Source of the DNA: G963556115 sp963677015
Lineage (GTDB): Bacteria; Planctomycetota; SZUA-567
Reading direction: 5' to 3'
Length of the DNA stretch: 64,000 nt
Assembly (NCBI GenBank): GCA_963677015.1
Contig: OY781533.1
Span: 2,728,001 to 2,792,000 of the forward strand
Both the position numbers and the translations under genes were made by a program. Below the pieces are notes generated by a model that was given only the letters and a program-made list of their open reading frames with translations, ran no database searches and was not told where the DNA came from. Positions 1 to 8,823 of this stretch are shown piece after piece. Position 1 is the first letter of the stretch, and every line of letters starts with the position of its first letter.

Positions 1-581
1 TATCTTCAAGACTCTCCCCTGCGCATTATTTGCAAAACACATCAATTACCAATTAATTCAAACATTAGAAGACATAAACCTGTAATTATTAACGGTATTT
101 TCTACTCTAACTACATTTCTCCAAACCCAGCCCCCAATGTCACGTCAATATTTGTTTACAAAACAACAAACATTAAACATTATTCAAAACCATACAAACT
201 CACAAGAAACGATTTAGATTAATGGACATTATTGTTAGCAGACAGACACACATTTATTCAAAAATAACATCACAACCTAGTAGTTTATTAAATACCTATA
301 AGTATAAAACCGCAAACCAAACACCCGCAAACACTACATAAATGTATTATATTAACCCAAAATTGTAACATATTACAATAATTACCCTGTATAACCACAA
401 AGTAATCCTCATATTTGTCAATATTTAATTTAAACACAAATAATCAAATAAAACATTATTTCTCAAAAATATTTCTCATTATATACAAACACCTTAACAA
501 AATCACCAACCATTGTTTTTACCATATACCCATATAAGCATTCAAGATTTTTGTATTGTCATGTAAACAAAATAATACAGC
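1..581. other. AT-rich non-coding stretch upstream of urease
   Basis: No reading frame with a convincing start, ribosome site or recognisable product is seen on either strand. The stretch is markedly richer in A and T than the genes that follow. It holds one clean inverted repeat (362-379) and ends in a sigma-54-type promoter (582-597). I see no tRNA or recognisable riboswitch fold. Confidence 0.6.
362..379. promoter_or_regulatory. Inverted repeat ATTGTAA-N4-TTACAAT, possible activator site
   Basis: Two perfect 7-bp arms flank a 4-bp spacer. The centre lies about 210 bp upstream of the sigma-54-type promoter, a distance at which bacterial enhancer-binding proteins can act by looping. The role as an activator or metal-sensor site is inference; the sequence shows only the symmetry. 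Confidence 0.25.
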
Positions 582-597
582 TGGCACGCTTCTTGTG
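582..597 (+). promoter_or_regulatory. Sigma-54 (RpoN) type -24/-12 promoter for ureABC
   Basis: The element reads TGGCACGcttcTTGTG. The -24 GG and the -12 G stand at the fixed 10-bp separation of RpoN promoters, and the only departure from the core TGGCACG-N4-TTGC is T for C at the -12 dinucleotide. It lies 66 bp before the ureA start codon, leaving a leader of about 55 nt. RpoN control by nitrogen status is known for urease in other bacteria. The activator is not in the window. Confidence 0.65.
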
Positions 598-662
598 ATA
601 GCCCAATCGATACAAAGCCCAACCTTTTATAATTATTGTTGTTTGTTTTCAGGAGAAATTTT

Positions 663-965
663 ATGCGATTAACACCAAGAGAGATTGAGAAGCTGATGCT
701 GCACTCTGCAGGCGAGTTAGCAAAACAGAGAAAAGGAAAAGGAATTAAGTTAAACTATGTCGAGACAGTTGCCTATATTTCCTCGGAAATTATGGAACTG
801 GCCCGAGAAGGGAAAACCGTAAAAGAAGTAATAGAAGCAGGCAGGAAGATGCTCACAAAAGCTGATGTTATGGATGGAATATGTGAAATGGTCAAAGAGG
901 TTCAGATTGAAGCGACATTTGATGATGGAACAAAATTAGTTACGGTGCATGAACCAATATGCTGA
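663..965 (+). CDS. ureA: Urease gamma subunit
   Basis: Smallest structural subunit of cytoplasmic urease, which hydrolyses urea to ammonia and carbamate. The 100-residue product has the family length and begins with the hallmark MRLTPREIEKL. It keeps the GIKLNYVETVAYI stretch and ends in VTVHEPI, the usual gamma C-terminus. The ATG at 663 is chosen because AGGAGA stands 6 nt upstream; a TTG 27 nt earlier stays in frame but would swallow that ribosome site. It is the first gene of ureA-ureB-ureC, 66 bp downstream of an RpoN-type promoter. Identification is very secure. The separate gamma, beta and alpha genes are the usual bacterial arrangement, unlike the fused UreA of Helicobacter. Confidence 0.97.
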   Translation: MRLTPREIEKLMLHSAGELAKQRKGKGIKLNYVETVAYISSEIMELAREGKTVKEVIEAGRKMLTKADVMDGICEMVKEVQIEATFDDGTKLVTVHEPIC

Positions 966-1019
966 TTATTTATGTCTTTTACTTTAATAATATTTTAATA
1001 CCAAAATACGGAGTCTGAT

Positions 1020-1379
1020 ATGATACCAGGAGAAGTTATTATTAAAAACAGGGAAATTAAAATCAATCGCGGCCTGGAAACAAAGGAGATCGCGGTTAGC
1101 AATACTGGAGACCGCCCAATCCAGATAGGATCACATATTCATTTTTTCGAGGTGAATAAATTTTTAAAATTCGACAGAGAGCAGGCATTTGGCTTCAGGC
1201 TTGATATCGCCTCAGGAACCTCTATCCGGTTTGAAGTCGATGAAACAAAGACGGTCAAACTTGTCGCTTTAGCCGGCAACAAAATTGCCCGCGGGCTCAA
1301 TAATTTAACCGATGCTCAGATTAATGATTCGACTCTAGCTTCAGCCTTGAATAAGGCAAAGCTTAAAGGGTTTATTTAA
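1020..1379 (+). CDS. ureB: Urease beta subunit
   Basis: Beta subunit of urease, forming the trimer with UreA and UreC. The 119 residues begin MIPGEVIIK and contain the diagnostic run in which NTGDRPIQIGSHIHFFEVN leads to a conserved LKFDR segment, followed by GTSIRFE and GNKIARG. Length is slightly above the roughly 100-110 of many homologues. It starts 54 bp after ureA, with a CGGAG ribosome site, and is followed 76 bp later by ureC. These gaps are longer than in most urease operons but hold no terminator, so co-transcription from the sigma-54-type promoter is expected. Confidence 0.97.
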   Translation: MIPGEVIIKNREIKINRGLETKEIAVSNTGDRPIQIGSHIHFFEVNKFLKFDREQAFGFRLDIASGTSIRFEVDETKTVKLVALAGNKIARGLNNLTDAQINDSTLASALNKAKLKGFI

Positions 1380-1455
1380 CAGCTGTATAATTATTCCCAA
1401 AACTACAGCCCAATAAGTCACAAAATTAAATTTTAATATATAGGAGATCAGAATA

Positions 1456-3177
1456 ATGAGCATTAAAATTTCCGGGAGTGAGTATAACTCCATGTATGGC
1501 CCCACCACTGGAGACAAAGTCCGTCTGGCCGATACGGATTTATTTGTGGAGATAGAAAAAGATTATACAGTTTACGGTGATGAGATGAAATTCGGCGGCG
1601 GTAAGACCATCCGTGACGGCATGGGGCAAAACGCCGAGATAACCAGTGAAGATGGTGCACTTGATTTACTGCTTACCAATGCCTTGATAATTGATCACTG
1701 GGGGATTGTAAAAGCCGATATTGGTATCAAGGACGGTAAAATCGCAGGTATCGGAAAAGCGGGAAACCCCGATATCATGTCGGGTGTAACCCCGGGTATG
1801 ATAGTTGGAGTAGGCACCGAGGTTCTCAGTGCGGAAGGGATGATAGTAACCGCCGGAGGGATTGACACTCATGTTCATTATATCTGTCCCCAGCAGGTAG
1901 AGACCTCACTCTTCTCCGGAATAACCACAATGATCGGTGGTGGTGATGGCCCGGCGGAGGGCACTCTTGCAACCACTTGTACCCCGGGAGTATTCAACAT
2001 CCACCGGATGCTGCAGGCTGCGGAAGAATTCCCGATGAACTTCGGTTTTTTTGGAAAAGCGAACTGCACCAGTGAGGCTCCGCTTATCGAACAGATAAAC
2101 GCTGGTGCTCTAGGGCTCAAACTTCATGAAGACTGGGGAACAACTCCTTCGGCGATTAATACCAGTTTAAAGGTTGCCGACGACTATGATGTACAGGTCA
2201 CAATTCATACCGATACCCTGAATGAAGCCGGATATTTTGAAAGTACCAGAGACGCAATCGCCGGAAGGACAATACACACCTATCACACTGAAGGAGCGGG
2301 AGGCGGACATGCCCCCGACATCATTAAGGCTGCCGGACTTTGTAATGTCATTCCTTCTTCCACCAGCCCGACAATGCCGTTCACCAAGAACACTATTGAC
2401 GAACATCTGGATATGATCATTGTCTGCCATCACCTCGATCCCAAGCTGCAGGAAGACGTAGCCTTTGCCGAATCCAGAATTAGATATGGAACCATCGCCG
2501 CTGAAGACGTGCTGCACGATATGGGAGCTATATCAATCTTAAACTCTGATTCTCAGGCAATGGGGCGTCCGGCAGAGGTAATAACCAGAGCCTGGCAGAC
2601 CGCGGATAAAATGAAGAAACAACGCGGTCAGCTTCCTGAAGCAGCGGATAGTGATAATGATAATTTCAGAGCCAAACGCTATATTGCAAAATACACAATT
2701 AACCCGGCAATCGCTCACGGCGTCTCAAAATATGTAGGATCCATTGAAACCGGCAAGATAGCTGATCTCGTACTCTGGAATCCACAATTCTTCGGAGTCA
2801 AAACCGACATGGTAATCAAAGGAGGATTTATCATTGCTGCCAAGATGGGTGACGCTAACGCCTCAATTCCAACACCGCAACCGGTTCTGAATCGTAATAT
2901 GTGGGGCGCATACGGCAAAGCCCGTTCCAGCAGCTGTATAACCTTCGTCTCAAAAAGCGCTTATAAAAATAATATCAAAGAGAAACTCGGTCTGGATAAG
3001 ATGGTCCTGCCTGTCAGCGGGTGCCGGAATATCGGTAAAAACGAGATGATTCATAATGCGATGATTCCACATATCGAAGTATCTCCTGAAACCTATCAGG
3101 TCAAGGCCGATGGAAAGGTTATTGAATGTGAGCCGAGTGAAAAACTGCCCCTGACTCAGCGTTACTACCTCTTCTGA
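1456..3177 (+). CDS. ureC: Urease alpha (catalytic) subunit
   Basis: Catalytic subunit of urease with the binuclear metal centre. All ligands known from the Klebsiella enzyme are present with a constant offset of five residues: His139 and His141 (DTHVHYICPQQ), the carbamylated Lys222 (LGLKLHEDWG), His251, His277 (YHTEGAGGGH) and Asp365 (NSDSQAMGR). The mobile-flap Cys324-His325 (VCHHLD) is also intact. Length, 573 residues, is normal. AGGAG precedes the ATG. Nothing indicates decay, so an active enzyme is expected. The nickel-insertion genes ureD, ureE, ureF and ureG do not follow: a terminator and an unrelated convergent operon come next, and the 660 bp before ureA are non-coding. Confidence 0.98.
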   Translation: MSIKISGSEYNSMYGPTTGDKVRLADTDLFVEIEKDYTVYGDEMKFGGGKTIRDGMGQNAEITSEDGALDLLLTNALIIDHWGIVKADIGIKDGKIAGIGKAGNPDIMSGVTPGMIVGVGTEVLSAEGMIVTAGGIDTHVHYICPQQVETSLFSGITTMIGGGDGPAEGTLATTCTPGVFNIHRMLQAAEEFPMNFGFFGKANCTSEAPLIEQINAGALGLKLHEDWGTTPSAINTSLKVADDYDVQVTIHTDTLNEAGYFESTRDAIAGRTIHTYHTEGAGGGHAPDIIKAAGLCNVIPSSTSPTMPFTKNTIDEHLDMIIVCHHLDPKLQEDVAFAESRIRYGTIAAEDVLHDMGAISILNSDSQAMGRPAEVITRAWQTADKMKKQRGQLPEAADSDNDNFRAKRYIAKYTINPAIAHGVSKYVGSIETGKIADLVLWNPQFFGVKTDMVIKGGFIIAAKMGDANASIPTPQPVLNRNMWGAYGKARSSSCITFVSKSAYKNNIKEKLGLDKMVLPVSGCRNIGKNEMIHNAMIPHIEVSPETYQVKADGKVIECEPSEKLPLTQRYYLF

Positions 3178-3217
3178 TTTTTAACCGCCTTATATCGTAT
3201 TGAGGTTATAGCACTTG

Positions 3218-3266
3218 AATATAGAGTAATCCCCGGATTTAAGAGACCCGGGGATTACTCTATATT
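3218..3266 (+). terminator. Strong hairpin after ureC
   Basis: Arms 3218-3236 and 3248-3266 are perfectly complementary over 19 bp with an 11-nt loop. The arm is GC-rich at the loop end and AT-rich at the base (AATATAGAGTAATCCCCGG), with TATAT rather than a clean T-run after it. It begins 41 bp after the ureC stop, between convergent transcripts, and could work in both directions. Confidence 0.8.
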
Positions 3267-3314
3267 ATATGCTTCAGGATATGCTATAATACTCAACTCA
3301 TTATAGGTATTTTA

Positions 3315-3356
3315 CAAAAAAATGGCCGGTACGGAGGGACACACTCCATACCGACC
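3315..3356 (-). terminator. Intrinsic terminator of the GH1/ABC importer operon
   Basis: On the minus strand a 13-bp stem (GGTCGGTATGGAG pairing with CTCCGTACCGGCC, with G-T wobbles) is followed directly by ATTTTTTT. It lies about 55 bp past the GH1 stop codon and closes the six-gene minus-strand operon. Confidence 0.85.
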
Positions 3357-3410
3357 ACCCTTCTGTGGTACTTCATTCATCATGTTTACTACTTTATTGT
3401 GAGCGCCACA

Positions 3411-4730
3411 TTAAAGTTCTTCATGACCGGCAATTACCTCGCGATAATAATAATAGCTGTCCTTGGGTATGCGCCGCATATCATTATAATCACAGTACAC
3501 CAGACCGAAACGCATCGTATAACCCCAGGCCCATTCAAAGTTATCGATAAATGACCAGGCATAATACCCCTGCAGATTTACCCCTTCCGCTATCAGACGC
3601 GCCACCTGTTTCAGATGCTCGGTATAATACTCTATACGCTCCTGATCATGGCAGCGGCTTTCATCCTCATTCAGAGTATCGGCGCAGGCACAGCCGTTTT
3701 CCGTAATAAACAGCGGAATATCCCCGTAATTACGCTGCACCTGTTTGAGCAGCCGGTAGAGACCACTGGGCACAATATCCCAGTCCATAACCGTTTTCTT
3801 CTTCGCCGCCGGCACCCGGCGGAATTTCTCCGGTGTATCCTCGGCGTACGCTACCACATCCTCGGTATAATAATTCACACCAAGAAAATCTATCTTCTGG
3901 GATATAAGATCCATATCCCCGCGTTCAACCGGCAGCTCAATTCCCAGCGCCTGCAGATGCCGCTGCGGATAACGCCCGTTAAATAACGGCTCGGTAAACA
4001 TATAGAAGCCTTTGTCTCCGCCCCTGTCGGCCGCCTCGATATCCCGCTCCGAACCGGTTGCCGGACGGGGATGGGTCAGATTATGCACAATCCCGATCTT
4101 CCCCTGACACCCGAGATCACGGAACTTCTTCACCGCCAGCCCATGCGCCAGATTCAGATGGTGCACCACGGTATAAGCCTTCTCTCTATCCTTGAGTCCC
4201 GGAGCATGCTCACCAAACTCGTAACTGACAAAAGAAGAGCAATAAGGTTCATTGAGTGTCACCCACATCTTGACCTTGGATCCGAGATTGCGCAGACAGC
4301 TCTCGGCATACTTTTCAAACGCGTAGGCAACCTCACGGTTGGTCCAGCCGCCGATATCCTGCAGATACTGGGGCAGATCCCAATGATACATAGTCACATT
4401 CGGCTCTATCCCATTTGCCAGCAACTCATCGATCAGCCGATGATAATAGTCAAAACCAGCCACATTCTCACGCTCCATGGATTCGGGGAAGATTCGCGGC
4501 CAGGCGATGGAGAAACGGTAGGATTTCACTCCCAGTTCCTTCATGAGTCTGACATCCTCCTTATAACGCCCGAACTGATCACTCGCCCGGTCACCATTAT
4601 GTCCATGCCGTACTCCGGTAGCGGCGAAGGTATCCCAGATACACTTCCCGCGCTCACCCTGCCCCTTGCCTTCAACCTGATAACTGGCCGTAGCGACACC
4701 CCAGACAAAGTCTTTACCAACTTTAGCCAT
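3411..4730 (-). CDS. GH1 beta-glucosidase
   Basis: Glycoside hydrolase family 1 enzyme of 439 residues, the usual length, without signal peptide, so it acts in the cytoplasm on imported beta-glucosides. The retaining acid/base Glu161 lies in VTLNEP and the nucleophile Glu344 in FITENG. Glucose-binding motifs near the N-terminus (ATASYQVEG) and the aglycone-site segment SFIDNFEWAWGY are present. It is the last gene of a minus-strand operon, 47 bp after the importer ATPase gene, so the transporter most likely supplies its substrate, such as cellobiose or longer cello-oligosaccharides. GH1 also includes beta-galactosidases, fucosidases and 6-phospho-beta-glucosidases; the ABC rather than PTS context argues against a phospho-glycosidase. 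Exact substrate unproven. Confidence 0.93.
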   Translation of the reverse strand: MAKVGKDFVWGVATASYQVEGKGQGERGKCIWDTFAATGVRHGHNGDRASDQFGRYKEDVRLMKELGVKSYRFSIAWPRIFPESMERENVAGFDYYHRLIDELLANGIEPNVTMYHWDLPQYLQDIGGWTNREVAYAFEKYAESCLRNLGSKVKMWVTLNEPYCSSFVSYEFGEHAPGLKDREKAYTVVHHLNLAHGLAVKKFRDLGCQGKIGIVHNLTHPRPATGSERDIEAADRGGDKGFYMFTEPLFNGRYPQRHLQALGIELPVERGDMDLISQKIDFLGVNYYTEDVVAYAEDTPEKFRRVPAAKKKTVMDWDIVPSGLYRLLKQVQRNYGDIPLFITENGCACADTLNEDESRCHDQERIEYYTEHLKQVARLIAEGVNLQGYYAWSFIDNFEWAWGYTMRFGLVYCDYNDMRRIPKDSYYYYREVIAGHEEL

Positions 4731-4777
4731 GATAACACCTTTCCAAATTCAATTATCATCAACCGCCAAATAAAAAT

Positions 4778-5773
4778 CTAAATATGATTGCACCTGACAA
4801 AGCGCCCGGTATCCACCTCGACCGCCTCCGGAAAATGCCGATAGCAGATATCGGTCGCTTTCAGACAGCGCGGCGCAAAAGGACAGCCCTTACTCTCAGG
4901 GGTCCACTGACTTATCTCGGATCGCCCCTTCTCCTTGAGTTCCGCCACCGTCTCGCGCTCCGGATCCGGTGCTGCCGATATCAAGAGCTGGGTATACGGA
5001 TGCACCGGTGTCTTGACCACCTTGTCAACATCACCCCATTCCACCATATGCCCGCAATAAAGCACTATTATCCGCTCCGAAAAGTACCGCGCAGTCGCTA
5101 TATCATGGGTAATATACAAAAACGATTTTTTCTGCTCGAACTTCATTTTATTCAGGAGATTCAATACGCCCAGCCGGATCGAGACATCAAGCATCGATGT
5201 CGGTTCATCCGCGAAAATCACATCCGCCCCGATCGCCAGCACCTTGCCGATAAAGGCGCGCTGCTTCTGCCCGCCGGATAGCTGATGCGGATACTTGCGC
5301 TTCTGCTCCTGTGCCGGCAGCAGCCCTACCGTCTCCATAATCTCATCAATTCTGGCATCCATCTGAGCACGTGAAAGATGGTGATAAAGCTTGAGCGGAC
5401 GGGAGAGCGTATAATTAATACTGTGCAGCGGATTGAGCGAGGAGAACGGATCCTGAAATATCATCTGCACCTTCTTACGGTAAAGCTTATACTCCTGCTT
5501 ACTCCTGAAATGATGCACATCCATATCATTATAGGTCATACTCCCGCTTGTCGGCTCATGCACCCGCATTGCAATCCGGCAGAGCGTAGACTTACCGCAG
5601 CCGGATTCACCGACCACCGCCAGTGATTCACCCTCATACATCGAGAAGGACACATCATTGAGCGCCCGCAGGGTTTTAGTGCCGCCGAAAATTCCGCCCC
5701 GCTTCTGCACCTTGAAATCCATTATTATATTTTTCGCTTCAAATATCGGTTTGCGTGAAGTCGCGTCACTCAT
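4778..5773 (-). CDS. Oligopeptide/oligosaccharide ABC importer ATPase (OppF/DppF type)
   Basis: Second ATPase of an Opp/Dpp-family importer, at the inner face of the cytoplasmic membrane. The 331 residues show Walker A GESGCGKST, ABC signature LSGGQKQR, Walker B VIFADEPTS and the switch His in YITHD. The C-terminal Opp domain carries the four cysteines (CPFAPRC, then ICYRHFP, ending RCNHI) that hold an iron-sulfur cluster in related DppD-type ATPases. Its start overlaps the stop of the preceding ATPase gene by 4 bp (ATGA), implying translational coupling and a heterodimer. The GH1 gene follows 47 bp later, which points to oligosaccharide rather than peptide cargo. Confidence 0.92.
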   Translation of the reverse strand: MSDATSRKPIFEAKNIIMDFKVQKRGGIFGGTKTLRALNDVSFSMYEGESLAVVGESGCGKSTLCRIAMRVHEPTSGSMTYNDMDVHHFRSKQEYKLYRKKVQMIFQDPFSSLNPLHSINYTLSRPLKLYHHLSRAQMDARIDEIMETVGLLPAQEQKRKYPHQLSGGQKQRAFIGKVLAIGADVIFADEPTSMLDVSIRLGVLNLLNKMKFEQKKSFLYITHDIATARYFSERIIVLYCGHMVEWGDVDKVVKTPVHPYTQLLISAAPDPERETVAELKEKGRSEISQWTPESKGCPFAPRCLKATDICYRHFPEAVEVDTGRFVRCNHI

Positions 5774-6747
5774 TCGGCCACCTTCCCTTCTTTAAGCTGA
5801 TTATGACAGCAGACGAAGTTATGCTTATCCGCCCCACCCTGAGGTTCATAGCGCCGACACTCACCGGTAACATTGAAGCACCGATCCTGAAATCTGCAGC
5901 CCCGCGGCAGCATGGAGAGGCTTACCGGTGCCCCCGGTATCCCTTCCATATACTGTACTTCCCCCTGAAGTGACGGGAAGGAATTCTTCAGACCATAGGT
6001 ATACGGATGACGCGGCTTATGCAGGATCTGCTCGGACGGTGCCATCTCGATAATCTTACCGGCGTACATCACCGCCACGGTATCACAGAACTCCATCATC
6101 AGACTCAGATCATGAGTGATAAAGAGAATGGAAAACTTGAATTTCTCCTTGAGTTCATAGATCTTCTGCAAAATCTCCCGCTGCACTACAGTATCAAGCG
6201 CCGTTGTCGGTTCATCAAGAATCAGCAGTTTCGGATTCAGCGCCAGAGCCATGGCAATTATTGCCCGCTGGCGCATCCCGCCGGAGAACTGGTGCGGATA
6301 GTCCCGCAACCGCTCCGGAGCAATATCTACAATCTTCATCAGCTCCGCCGAGCGCTCAAAAGCCTCATCACGATTACTGGTTATGCCATGATATTTAAAG
6401 ATCTCAAAAAACTGCTTATCCAGACGCACCACCGGATTGAGACAGTTCATCGCACTCTGAAACACCATACTCATCTCCTCCCAGCGGAACTTGCGCAGCT
6501 CTTCAGTCGAGAGTTTCAGGACATCGGTATTTCCCAGTTTTATCTCCCCCTCACTTATCAGCGCCGGTGGACGATGCAGACGCATCAGTGAATACGCTAT
6601 CGTACTCTTGCCGCAGCCGGATTCACCGGCAAGACCGAGTATCTCCTCCGGGTTGATGGTAAAGCTGACATTATCCACCGCCCTGACACTTCCGGTCATT
6701 GTAATATAATCAACAGAAAGGTTGTTGACCTCCAGTAATGGCTCCAT
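5770..6747 (-). CDS. Oligopeptide/oligosaccharide ABC importer ATPase (OppD/DppD type)
   Basis: First ATPase subunit of the importer, 325 residues. It has Walker A GESGCGKST, the signature FSGGMRQR, Walker B LLILDEPTTALD and the switch His of FITHD. A Cys-rich C-terminal Opp domain (RGCRFQDRCFNVTGECRRY, then VCC near the end) matches that of its partner. It starts directly after the permease gene (stop at 6748) and overlaps the next ATPase gene by 4 bp. Membership of the Opp/Dpp/cellobiose class is secure; the transported molecule is inferred from the GH1 neighbour. Confidence 0.92.
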   Translation of the reverse strand: MEPLLEVNNLSVDYITMTGSVRAVDNVSFTINPEEILGLAGESGCGKSTIAYSLMRLHRPPALISEGEIKLGNTDVLKLSTEELRKFRWEEMSMVFQSAMNCLNPVVRLDKQFFEIFKYHGITSNRDEAFERSAELMKIVDIAPERLRDYPHQFSGGMRQRAIIAMALALNPKLLILDEPTTALDTVVQREILQKIYELKEKFKFSILFITHDLSLMMEFCDTVAVMYAGKIIEMAPSEQILHKPRHPYTYGLKNSFPSLQGEVQYMEGIPGAPVSLSMLPRGCRFQDRCFNVTGECRRYEPQGGADKHNFVCCHNQLKEGKVAE

Positions 6748-7641
6748 TTAAACCTTTCCTTTCTTGCGCATTCTGTAGAAATTGGACATTATCTTGTGTA
6801 CCTTGAGCTTGGGGTTGGAGACCTCGTCAATTGAGAAGTTTATCAGGGTCAGCCCCGCACCGAGCAGCACCAGTCCCAGACACGGTCCCAGCAGTTCCCA
6901 CCACGCGCCTACCCGCAGTGCCGCCGAATTCTGAGCGTTGAAGAGCATAATGCCCCAGGTAGTCGAGAGCGGATCGCCAAATCCCAGAAACTCCAGTGTT
7001 GCCTCGGCCATGATCGCATAGATAACCGTACCGACAAAGAGACTGCTGAGAATGGACATCATATTCGGCATCACCTCGAAGAAGAGACGGCGGAAACGGG
7101 TCTCGCCCAGAGTCTCGGAAGCATAAACAAATTCCCGCGTTCTGATACTCAGTGTCTGACTTCTGATCACTCTCGCGCCCCAGGCCCAGGAGGTCAGACC
7201 GATTATCAGCCCGATATAGATCGGTGAAATTTTACCGAGCATTGACGCCATCACCAGAATCAGCGGAATATTGGGTATCACCATCACAATATTGATTAAC
7301 GTGGTTATCAGATTATCGATTATCCCGCCGAAGTACCCGGCGCAGATACCGACAACCATCGCCAGCACCAGAGTTATAAAAGCCGCTACCACCCCGACCA
7401 CAATTGAGGTTCTCCCGCCGTAGAGCGTCTGCGAGAAGACATCACGCCCGAGCTGGGTAGTACCGAGAATATGATTCACCGATGGCGCCTCATGCGATCC
7501 GGCGATACGCTCCACCGGATTATGACTGGTCAAAAGCGGAGCCGCCGCACAGCTGAAGACTACAAGTAACAGCAGCAGCAGACCGACGGTAAGCTTCATA
7601 TTCTGCCGCATAAAGGTCAGGCATTCTTTGATTCTCTGCAT
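6748..7641 (-). CDS. ABC importer permease (DppC/OppC type)
   Basis: Inner-membrane permease of 297 residues with an N-terminal helix near residues 17-33, the OppC-type linker with HPLG-like LGTTQLGRDVFSQTLYGGR, and the BPD_transp_1 core. The EAA loop that contacts the ATPase reads YASETLGETRFRRLFFEVMPN. It lies one base after the preceding permease gene and directly abuts the first ATPase gene, so the two permeases are probably produced in equal amounts. In the Opp class DppB and DppC form a heterodimer. Confidence 0.92.
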   Translation of the reverse strand: MQRIKECLTFMRQNMKLTVGLLLLLLVVFSCAAAPLLTSHNPVERIAGSHEAPSVNHILGTTQLGRDVFSQTLYGGRTSIVVGVVAAFITLVLAMVVGICAGYFGGIIDNLITTLINIVMVIPNIPLILVMASMLGKISPIYIGLIIGLTSWAWGARVIRSQTLSIRTREFVYASETLGETRFRRLFFEVMPNMMSILSSLFVGTVIYAIMAEATLEFLGFGDPLSTTWGIMLFNAQNSAALRVGAWWELLGPCLGLVLLGAGLTLINFSIDEVSNPKLKVHKIMSNFYRMRKKGKV

Positions 7642-7642
7642 A

Positions 7643-8644
7643 TCACTTACCCTGCTTTCTTAATCTTGGATCGAGGAAGTAAACCAGAATATCCGCCAGC
7701 AGATTCATTGAGAGCACCAGAACTGTAATCAGCAGCAGCAACCCTTGAATCAGCGGATAATCTCGCGCCGCCAGCGCCTGGAACATCAGAAGCCCCAGCC
7801 CCGGATAGTTGAAGATCATCTCGACCACAATCGAACCGCCGAAGATATACCCCATACTCATAGCGAAGGTCGTAACCAGCGGCAGCAGTGCATTGCGCGC
7901 ACCGTAGGAGAACATAACCCTGCGGTCCGGCACCCCTTTACCCCAGCCCATAACAATATAATCCTCACCGAGCTGATTGATCATATTCGCCCGCATCACC
8001 ATAATGTTTCCGAGACTTGTCAGAATAACCGCTGTCGCCGGGAGCACCGCATGATAGAGCACGCTGCGGGCAAACTCCCAGGTATACTCCGGAAAGAGCA
8101 GGCTGTCATAAGCGTAACCGGTAGGAAAGACCTTGAGCTGGCTGGCAAATATCATATACAATAGCAGCGCCGTGACAATTGCCGGAATATTAGCGACTAT
8201 CTGCCCGCTTATTGTCACAATACTGTCGAAGAGTCCCCCACGGTTCCAGGCGGCAAATATTCCCAGAAAGGTCGTGATGATATACGAGATTACTACCGAA
8301 GTTCCCACTAGAAACAGCGTCCAGGGCAGATAATCCATTATCACACTCAGAACCGGACGGGGGTAATACTTGAGCGATACGCCCCAGTCACCCTGAAACA
8401 TACTCCCGATATAGTTGAGATAACTCTTCCACAGCGGCTGATCAACAAACCCGAACAGTTTCTCAATCGCGTGCACCGTATCGGCACTGATATTTCCACC
8501 ACCGGAGTAGAGAGTCGCAATATATGACTGCACCGGATCTCCCGGCATCATCCGGGGCAGAAAAAAATTGATAGTAATAGCGGCAAAGAAAGCTATCAGA
8601 TAGAACCCAAACCGCTGCAAAAAATATTTCATTACTTTCCTCAT
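7643..8644 (-). CDS. ABC importer permease (DppB/OppB type)
   Basis: Inner-membrane permease of 333 residues with the classic OppB pattern: an N-terminal helix (residues 10-28) that leads into FFLPRMMPGDPVQ, a periplasmic loop, then five further hydrophobic helices. The EAA-type loop reads GWGKGVPDRRVMFSYGARNALLPLV. It follows the binding-protein gene after a 280-bp gap that holds a stable hairpin, a common way to make more binding protein than membrane subunits. It is followed one base later by the DppC-type gene. Confidence 0.92.
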   Translation of the reverse strand: MRKVMKYFLQRFGFYLIAFFAAITINFFLPRMMPGDPVQSYIATLYSGGGNISADTVHAIEKLFGFVDQPLWKSYLNYIGSMFQGDWGVSLKYYPRPVLSVIMDYLPWTLFLVGTSVVISYIITTFLGIFAAWNRGGLFDSIVTISGQIVANIPAIVTALLLYMIFASQLKVFPTGYAYDSLLFPEYTWEFARSVLYHAVLPATAVILTSLGNIMVMRANMINQLGEDYIVMGWGKGVPDRRVMFSYGARNALLPLVTTFAMSMGYIFGGSIVVEMIFNYPGLGLLMFQALAARDYPLIQGLLLLITVLVLSMNLLADILVYFLDPRLRKQGK

Positions 8645-8823
8645 TCGTCATAAAGCAGTTCTTACTGCGCAGCTTACTGCATACTTCAACCTGGCACTTA
8701 TCTCCACTAACGGCACGCAAACACTCTGATAATTCTGAATACCCGTATTACTCCAACCTCCCAGACTGCAGCATATCTTCTGACACCGGATAATTACCCG
8801 TCAACAGAAGAGCAATCAAGGAG

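Noticed and set aside
1463..2517. Several minus-strand frames opposite ureC
   Set aside because: ureC is fully conserved along this length, so these are shadows.
3314..3330. A 16-base stretch shared with 33640-33655 (CAAAAAAATGGCCGGT)
   Set aside because: Both are T-run plus stem parts of minus-strand terminators. Similar composition of terminators explains it well enough.
4071..4781. 236-codon plus-strand frame opposite the GH1 gene
   Set aside because: GH1 motifs on the minus strand are continuous, and the antisense frame has no start signal.
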